Source: Alphaproteobacteria bacterium (GTDB lineage: Bacteria; Myxococcota_A; UBA796; CAJQPC01). Taken from it: a stretch of 64,000 bases of DNA. The notes beneath the pieces were generated by a model. It saw only the letters and a list, made by a program, of their open reading frames with translations. It did not search any database and was not told the DNA's origin. Location: positions 781,501 to 845,500 of the forward strand of contig JACKEV010000009.1 of assembly GCA_020632795.1 (NCBI GenBank). The letters run 5' to 3'. Both the position numbers and the translations under genes were made by a program. How positions within the stretch are numbered: the first letter of the stretch is position 1; each line of letters starts with the position of its first letter. Positions 59,671 through 64,000 of the stretch are shown here, in pieces.

Positions 59671-60084
59671 ATGCTCCTCCTCCAGCTCCTCATCGGCGCC
59701 GTCCTCGGGGCGGTGAGCCTCGTCACCACTCGCCTCACCGCCCGGGGTCGCCCGGATCCGGCGTTCATCGAGCGCAGCGCGTGGGCGTTCTACCTCGTCG
59801 TGGCGGCCCTCATCTACGTGGGCTTCGCGGTCGCGGGCGACGCGCCCGGCGGGTGGATGGGGGCTGAGCTGGCCGGCGTGGCGTTCTACGGCGCGGTGGC
59901 GGTGGCGGGCTTCTGGCGCTGGCCGAGGCTCGTGGGGGTGGGCTGGCTCGCCCACGGCCTGTGGGACTTCCTGCTCCACCCCGGCGGGCACCCGGGCTAC
60001 GTCCCCGACTGGTATCCAGCGGTCTGCCTGGGCTTTGACCTGGCGGTCGGGGTGTGGCTGGTGCGGGCGCTCGGGGACCGATGA
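59671..60084 (+). CDS. Small four-helix membrane protein
   Basis: The 137-residue product has four hydrophobic segments (LLLQLLIGAVLGAVSLV, WAFYLVVAALIYVGFAVA, GVAFYGAVAVAGFW, CLGFDLAVGVWLV) and a conserved-looking GWLAHGLWDFLLHPGGH loop. It may belong to the DUF6010 group, but I am unsure. TATGGT lies 7 bases before the ATG and no ribosome site is present, so the mRNA may be leaderless. Its stop overlaps the FAAL gene start (ATGA). Confidence 0.72.
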   Translation: MLLLQLLIGAVLGAVSLVTTRLTARGRPDPAFIERSAWAFYLVVAALIYVGFAVAGDAPGGWMGAELAGVAFYGAVAVAGFWRWPRLVGVGWLAHGLWDFLLHPGGHPGYVPDWYPAVCLGFDLAVGVWLVRALGDR

Positions 60085-62900
60085 CCGACGAGGAGACCCT
60101 GCTCCAGGCGCTCTCGCGGCACCTGACCGAGCGGCCAGAGCAGCAGGTCTTCACCTTCCTCGACGGGGAGGGCGCTGAGGTCGATGCGCTGAGCGTCCGC
60201 GCCCTGGTCCAGCGCAGCGCGGCCCTGGCCGAGCGGCTGCGCCGGGCGGGGGTGGCCCCCGGCGACCGGGCGCTCCTGGTGTACCCCCCCGACGGGCTGG
60301 ACGCCGTGGTCGCGCTGTTCGCCTGCCTGATGATCCGCGCGATCGCGGTGCCGGTCACCAGCCCCGACCTCCGCCACCCGGAGCGGGCGCTGCCCGCCCT
60401 GCGCCACATCGCCGCCGACTGCGGCGCGCGCTTCGCCCTGACCCGCGCCGCCTGGCGAAACCAGGCCCGGCTCCACGGCGTGCGCGACCGCCTCTCCGCG
60501 CTGCTGGGTGCGGGCGCGGGCCCCGCCGCGTGGCCGGAGGTGCGTTGGCTGACCGCCTCGACGGCCCGGAGGGTGTCCCCGGAGGCGGCCCGGGCGGCCC
60601 TGCATCGCGCCGCAGAGGAGGCCGCCCCCGAGACCCCCGCGCTGCTGCAGTACACCTCCGGCGCGACCGCAGACCCCAAGGGTGTGGCCCTCCACCACCG
60701 GGAGATCCGCCACAACCTGGCGCTCCTCGCCCGGAACCTCCGGTTGGACGCCGACGCCGTCGTGGTGGGCTGGGCGCCGCTCGGCCACGGCATGGGGCTG
60801 ATCGGCGGCGCGCTGAGCGTGGCCTGGGCGGGGGCCCGGCTCGTGCTCTTCTCGCCGAGGTCCTTCCGCCGGAGCCCGACCCTGTGGCTGGAGGCGCTGA
60901 CCCGCTACCGGGCCACCCACACCGCAAGCCCGAACGCCGGCTACGAGACCCTGCTCCGCGCGCTGGAGGACCCGGGCCGCTACGACCTCTCCAGCCTCAA
61001 GGGGATGGTCCAGGGGGGCGAGCCCATGCGCGCAGAGACCGCCGACCACCTCGCGGAGGCGCTGGCCGCCGCCCGGCTCGATCCCGGCGCGCTCACCAAC
61101 GTCTACGGCCTGGCGGAGACGGTCCTGTTCGCCTCCGGGCAGGTGGGCCGCGGGCCTCGGCGCCTGCTTGTGAGCCGGGGGATCCTGGAGCGGGAGCGCC
61201 GCGTCGACCCGTCGACCGGGCCCGCGGCGATGGCGGTGATGAGCTGCGGCGTCCCGGACGCCGCCTATGGCGTCGACCTGCAGATCGTGGACGACGATGG
61301 CCGCGCGCTGCCCGAGGGCCGGGTCGGCGAGGTGTGGCTGCGCAGCCCCAGCAACGCCCCTGGGACCGACGCAGGGCCCGACAGCCCCGGCTACCTTCGC
61401 ACCGGCGACCTCGGCTTCCTGCACGCGGGCGAGCTGTACCTGTGCGGCCGGAAGGCGGACGTGATGGTCCTCGCCGGCCGGACCGTGCACCCCGAGGACG
61501 TGGAGCCGGGCCTGCAGGACGCCCACCCCGCCTTGCGTCTGGGCTGCGTCGGGGTCTTCAGCGCGCCGGTCGACGGCGACGAGGCGCTGGTCGTCTTCGC
61601 GGAGGTCGAGCAGGCGCGCGCCGACGCGCCGGACCTGGGCGCGGTCCTCGACGCCGTGCATGCGGAGGTCCGGGTCCGCTCCCGGCTGCCCTGCGGCGCG
61701 GTGGTGCTGCTGCCGCCGGGCGGGCTGCCCCGGACGACCAGCGGCAAGGTGCGCCGCGCGGCGTGCCGGCGGCTGTGGCGGGACGGGCAGCTCGGGGGCA
61801 GCCTGGCGGTGCGGCGCTACCCGACCGGCGCGGAGACCGAGGCGCGCGACTGGCGCGCGGCGCCCGAGGGCCAGCGCCGCGGCGCCATCCGGGAGGCGAC
61901 CCACGCGCTGATCGCCCAGGTGGTGGGGGAGGGCGACCCGGTGCCGCCGGACGTCTCGCTGGGGGAGCCGGGCGTCGACGCGCTCACCGCGCTGCACCTG
62001 CGGGAGGCGATCGCGGCGAGCCTGGGCGTCTCCCTGCCTTCAACCTTCTTGATCGAGCACCCCACCGCCCGCGGCGTGGCCGAGGCGGTCGCCAACCGGC
62101 TGCGGACAGAGGTCAACCCCGCCAGCGCCCGGCTGGTCCTGCAGCTCTCCCGAGGTACGGAGGGGCCGTCGATCTTCTTCATCCACCCGGCCGCAGGCGG
62201 CGTCGAGCTGTACCTGCCGCTGGCCCGAGCCCTGGAGGGCGTCGCCACGGTGCGGGCCATCCGCGCCCCCGGGGTCGAGCCCGGGGAGACCCCCCTGGAG
62301 CGCCTCGACGACCTCATCGAGCGCTACCTCCCCGAGATCCTGAGCGCTCAGCCCGCCGGGCCCTTCGCGCTCTGCGGCTACGCGGCCGGCGGCGTGCTGG
62401 CCTGGGAGCTGGCCAACGAGCTGAGGGTGCAGGGCCACACGGTCGCCAGCCTCGTGCTGTTGGACCCGCTGCCGGCGGAGGAGGCCCGGCCGTGTCGGGG
62501 GGTGGGCGCGGACGTGCTGCGGTTCTGCCAGGGCCTCCTGGAGGAGTTGGGCGCGCAGGCGGACTTCGGCGTGGCCGACGCGAGCCTCTGCGCGGAGGCC
62601 GAGGCCTGGGAGGCCGTCGGGCGCTGGCTTGCACAGCACCGCTTCCCCATGAACGCCGCCGACCTGCGCCGCCGCTTCGACGTGCGGGTCGCCTTCGGCG
62701 AGGCGCTCCGGGGCCACCAGCCCCAGCGGTTCCACGGGCGCGTGGTGCTCGTCCGCTCGGACGACGACGGGTGGGAACCGCGCGCGGACACGCTGACACG
62801 TCACCCCCTGCCCGGGCGCCGCGTCGACCTGCTCCAGCGCAACGAGGCCCAGGTGGTGGAGCTCCTCAAAGCCGAGCTGCGCGCTCTGCCGGGAGCTTGA
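60081..62900 (+). CDS. FAAL-like adenylating enzyme fused to carrier and thioesterase-like domains lacking their serines
   Basis: The 939-residue product has a fatty acyl-AMP ligase-type adenylation domain (about 1-590: LLQYTSGATADPKGVALHH, APLGHGMGLIGG, YGLAETVLF, GYLRTGDLGFL, LCGRKADVMVLAGRTVHPEDVE, PRTTSGKVRR). A carrier-like domain (about 610-675) has GVDALTALHLREAI where the phosphopantetheine Ser (DSL) is Ala. A thioesterase-like domain (about 690-935) has GYAAGG instead of GYSAGG, and PGRR where the catalytic His (PGDH) is expected. Both Ser-to-Ala codons are GCG, one base from TCG. Adenylation may still work, but loading and release in cis cannot follow the standard chemistry. ATGA-coupled to the small membrane protein. 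Confidence 0.85.
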   Translation: MTDEETLLQALSRHLTERPEQQVFTFLDGEGAEVDALSVRALVQRSAALAERLRRAGVAPGDRALLVYPPDGLDAVVALFACLMIRAIAVPVTSPDLRHPERALPALRHIAADCGARFALTRAAWRNQARLHGVRDRLSALLGAGAGPAAWPEVRWLTASTARRVSPEAARAALHRAAEEAAPETPALLQYTSGATADPKGVALHHREIRHNLALLARNLRLDADAVVVGWAPLGHGMGLIGGALSVAWAGARLVLFSPRSFRRSPTLWLEALTRYRATHTASPNAGYETLLRALEDPGRYDLSSLKGMVQGGEPMRAETADHLAEALAAARLDPGALTNVYGLAETVLFASGQVGRGPRRLLVSRGILERERRVDPSTGPAAMAVMSCGVPDAAYGVDLQIVDDDGRALPEGRVGEVWLRSPSNAPGTDAGPDSPGYLRTGDLGFLHAGELYLCGRKADVMVLAGRTVHPEDVEPGLQDAHPALRLGCVGVFSAPVDGDEALVVFAEVEQARADAPDLGAVLDAVHAEVRVRSRLPCGAVVLLPPGGLPRTTSGKVRRAACRRLWRDGQLGGSLAVRRYPTGAETEARDWRAAPEGQRRGAIREATHALIAQVVGEGDPVPPDVSLGEPGVDALTALHLREAIAASLGVSLPSTFLIEHPTARGVAEAVANRLRTEVNPASARLVLQLSRGTEGPSIFFIHPAAGGVELYLPLARALEGVATVRAIRAPGVEPGETPLERLDDLIERYLPEILSAQPAGPFALCGYAAGGVLAWELANELRVQGHTVASLVLLDPLPAEEARPCRGVGADVLRFCQGLLEELGAQADFGVADASLCAEAEAWEAVGRWLAQHRFPMNAADLRRRFDVRVAFGEALRGHQPQRFHGRVVLVRSDDDGWEPRADTLTRHPLPGRRVDLLQRNEAQVVELLKAELRALPGA

Positions 62901-63242
62901 GCGCTCATACCGAACCGCGTTGAAGCCCGGATCGTCGCGCTGGCAGCGGGGGGGCGGCCATCTTCACGTCAATTCACCCCAAACCGCCGAGGTTGTGGAC
63001 GCGCACCCCCGGCCAGGAGTGGACGCCAAGACGCCGACATGGCGGCTGCTGGGGCGCGCAGCGCTTATCGCGACGAAATCCTTGGGTGGTAAACGAAGCC
63101 TCACCCATCTCTGAAGGAAGGGACCCCTCCAGTCGTCCCGACCGGGTCCCCTCCTTCGCTCGCCGTTGGCTCGCTGACCACCCCCCGGGGTCTCGCCCTA
63201 CGGGCGCCGGGCGACCAGTCCACGGTTCATGGAGGGTCCGTA
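62901..63242. repeat. Intergenic repeat, copy 2
   Basis: No gene is visible in this 340-bp gap. It shares with 47767-47900 the blocks ATCGCGACG, GACCCCTCCAG, CGCTGACC and CGGGGTCTCGCCCTACGGGCG (63186-63206), in the same order. The last can fold as GCCC-TAC-GGGC. Confidence 0.5.
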
Positions 63243-63800
63243 TCAGCTGCGGCAGTCGGTCCCGTTGTTCGACGTCGACGGCCGGTGCACGTAGGTCACG
63301 TCCGCGGCCACGCGCTTCTTCGCCTTGGCCTGGAAGGACACCGCCAGCTCATGCACGTTGCCGTCCTCCCAGATGTCGTGGTCCTGGCTCTTGCTGGGGG
63401 GCCGGACCACCTCGACGGCCTCCAGCTGCAGGCCGCTGAGGTCCACGGTGCCGATGCTGTTGTCGACGCTTCCCTGGAACAGCGTCGCGGTCACCGGCCC
63501 CTCCGGGTTGCAGGAGAAGCCCATGGACGGGCTCTCCTCGAAGGTGCAGGCCGCTGGGGGGAGGGTGAAGGCCAGGCCGGTGGGGCCCTCCTGGCGCGCG
63601 ACGCCGAAGCGCTGGCCCTCGTCGGTCCACCAGGCGCGGGTGACCTCGACCTCCACGCCCGCGTCGCCGTGGGTCACCTTGAGGCCGTTGGCGGCGTAGC
63701 CCTGGACCTCGTCGCACTGCAGCGTGGGCGGCGCGTCGTCGGCGTGGGCCGGTGCCACCAGGAGGATGAGGGCGGCGAGGGCGAGGGGGAACCTGGACAC
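63243..63800 (-). CDS. Secreted Cys-containing protein, unknown
   Basis: The start is GTG 63800 with GGAG 5 bases upstream. The 185-residue product has a clean signal peptide (VSRFPLALAALILLVAPAHA, cleaved before DDAPP) and a beta-rich mature part with four Cys (CDEVQG, ACTFEE, FSCNPEG, TDCRS). No family recognised. Confidence 0.75.
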   Translation of the reverse strand: MSRFPLALAALILLVAPAHADDAPPTLQCDEVQGYAANGLKVTHGDAGVEVEVTRAWWTDEGQRFGVARQEGPTGLAFTLPPAACTFEESPSMGFSCNPEGPVTATLFQGSVDNSIGTVDLSGLQLEAVEVVRPPSKSQDHDIWEDGNVHELAVSFQAKAKKRVAADVTYVHRPSTSNNGTDCRS

Positions 63801-63853
63801 GGGCACTCCAGCGGCGAAGGGGACCACCCTGCAACGCGTCGGGCGGCGAGGGT

Positions 63854-64000
63854 ATGCTCCCTCGCGGCCGGGTCGCCGCCCGTGGTAGAGATCGCCGTGA
63901 GGAGCCCCGCATCCGACCCGCAACGCGCCGAAATCTGACGATCCTCGCGGGGCTGCTGCTGGCCGGCTGCCGCGGCGAGGTCGAGGCCATGGGCGAGGGG
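63854..64000 (+). CDS. Lipoprotein, 3' end cut by the window
   Basis: An open frame runs to the right edge. It encodes an Arg-rich leader, then LTILAGLLLAGCRGEVEA, a strong lipobox LAGC. The only in-frame ATG is at 63854, which would give a long n-region. TATGCT overlapping it looks like a -10, so the real start may be a rare codon after GAGGAG at 63899-63904. Confidence 0.5.
   Translation, partial: MLPRGRVAARGRDRREEPRIRPATRRNLTILAGLLLAGCRGEVEAMGEG

Noticed and set aside
63937..63965. Another REP-like copy near the right edge (CTGACGATCCTCGCGG shared with 59501)
   Set aside because: The right arm is absent and the stretch encodes a plausible lipoprotein signal (LTILAGLLLAGC), so the match is probably chance.

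Overview
The window is very GC-rich and gene-dense, and codon third positions are almost all G or C. Several features point to a predatory or social deltaproteobacterium-type organism, most likely Myxococcota: many eukaryote-like Ser/Thr kinases, secreted FG-GAP/VCBS and MopE-type (D-x-D-G plus Cys) lipoproteins, CHAT and caspase-like proteases, DUF4157 ('eCIS-core') polymorphic toxins, and a LexA-type box resembling the Myxococcus form. This is inference from gene content; no rRNA or tRNA gene was recognised. Many genes overlap by 4 bp (GTGA or ATGA), so most same-strand runs are probably translationally coupled operons.

Layout. 0-7.3 kb: two tandem paralogous kinase/FG-GAP/TPR receptors, the first cut by the window edge. 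7.3-9.7 kb: an unknown protein divergent from dinB, which has a promoter/LexA box fused to its start codon. 9.8-15.8 kb (-): a coupled five-gene operon of ECF sigma factor, membrane partner, caspase-like protease with EF-hand and beta-barrel, C-type-lectin lipoprotein and VCBS lipoprotein. 15.9-19.1 kb (-): a kinase, a DUF4157 protein and a lipoprotein. 19.3-21.1 kb (-): a duplicated ferritin-like gene. 21.2-25.2 kb (-): a DUF4157 toxin with a C-terminal deaminase-like domain, followed by a likely immunity gene. 25.3-27.2 kb (-): a metal-dependent hydrolase and an alpha/beta hydrolase.

27.3-33.7 kb (+) is the most remarkable part. It is a MoxR/vWA-type ternary conflict operon: an EAD1 plus inactive-STAND protein, a MoxR AAA+ ATPase, and a CoxE/vWA-like membrane protein ending in an FGE-sulfatase (C-type-lectin-fold) domain. 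A 59-aa ORF and a second membrane-anchored FGE-sulfatase protein follow. The last codons of the two FGE genes differ at 11 of 22 codons, only at codon positions 1 and 2. Every constant codon there lacks A, and the flanks are identical. This is the signature of adenine-directed hypermutation by a diversity-generating retroelement (DGR). Each gene is followed by a conserved hairpin with a GCGAAGC loop. The 59-aa ORF resembles the N-terminus of DGR-associated HRDC accessory proteins. Neither a reverse transcriptase nor a template repeat is in the window.

33.8-47.6 kb: a zinc-ribbon/coiled-coil protein, MopE-type lipoproteins, a TPR-CHAT protein, two paralogous kinases with extracytoplasmic domains around a membrane protein, and a secreted esterase. 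48.0-50.5 kb: a LysR/PfpI divergent pair and an ArsR/AHSA1 pair with a dense GGTTGC operator array. 50.9-57.4 kb: a GT87-like mannosyltransferase, LRR-like and propeller-like proteins, lipoproteins, and two STN-domain proteins without a secretin. 57.5-64 kb: a DUF2306 membrane protein; a YhcG-family nuclease lacking its catalytic core and surrounded by REP-like palindromes; a small membrane protein coupled to a FAAL-carrier-thioesterase fusion whose carrier and thioesterase serines are both alanine; and secreted proteins at the right edge.
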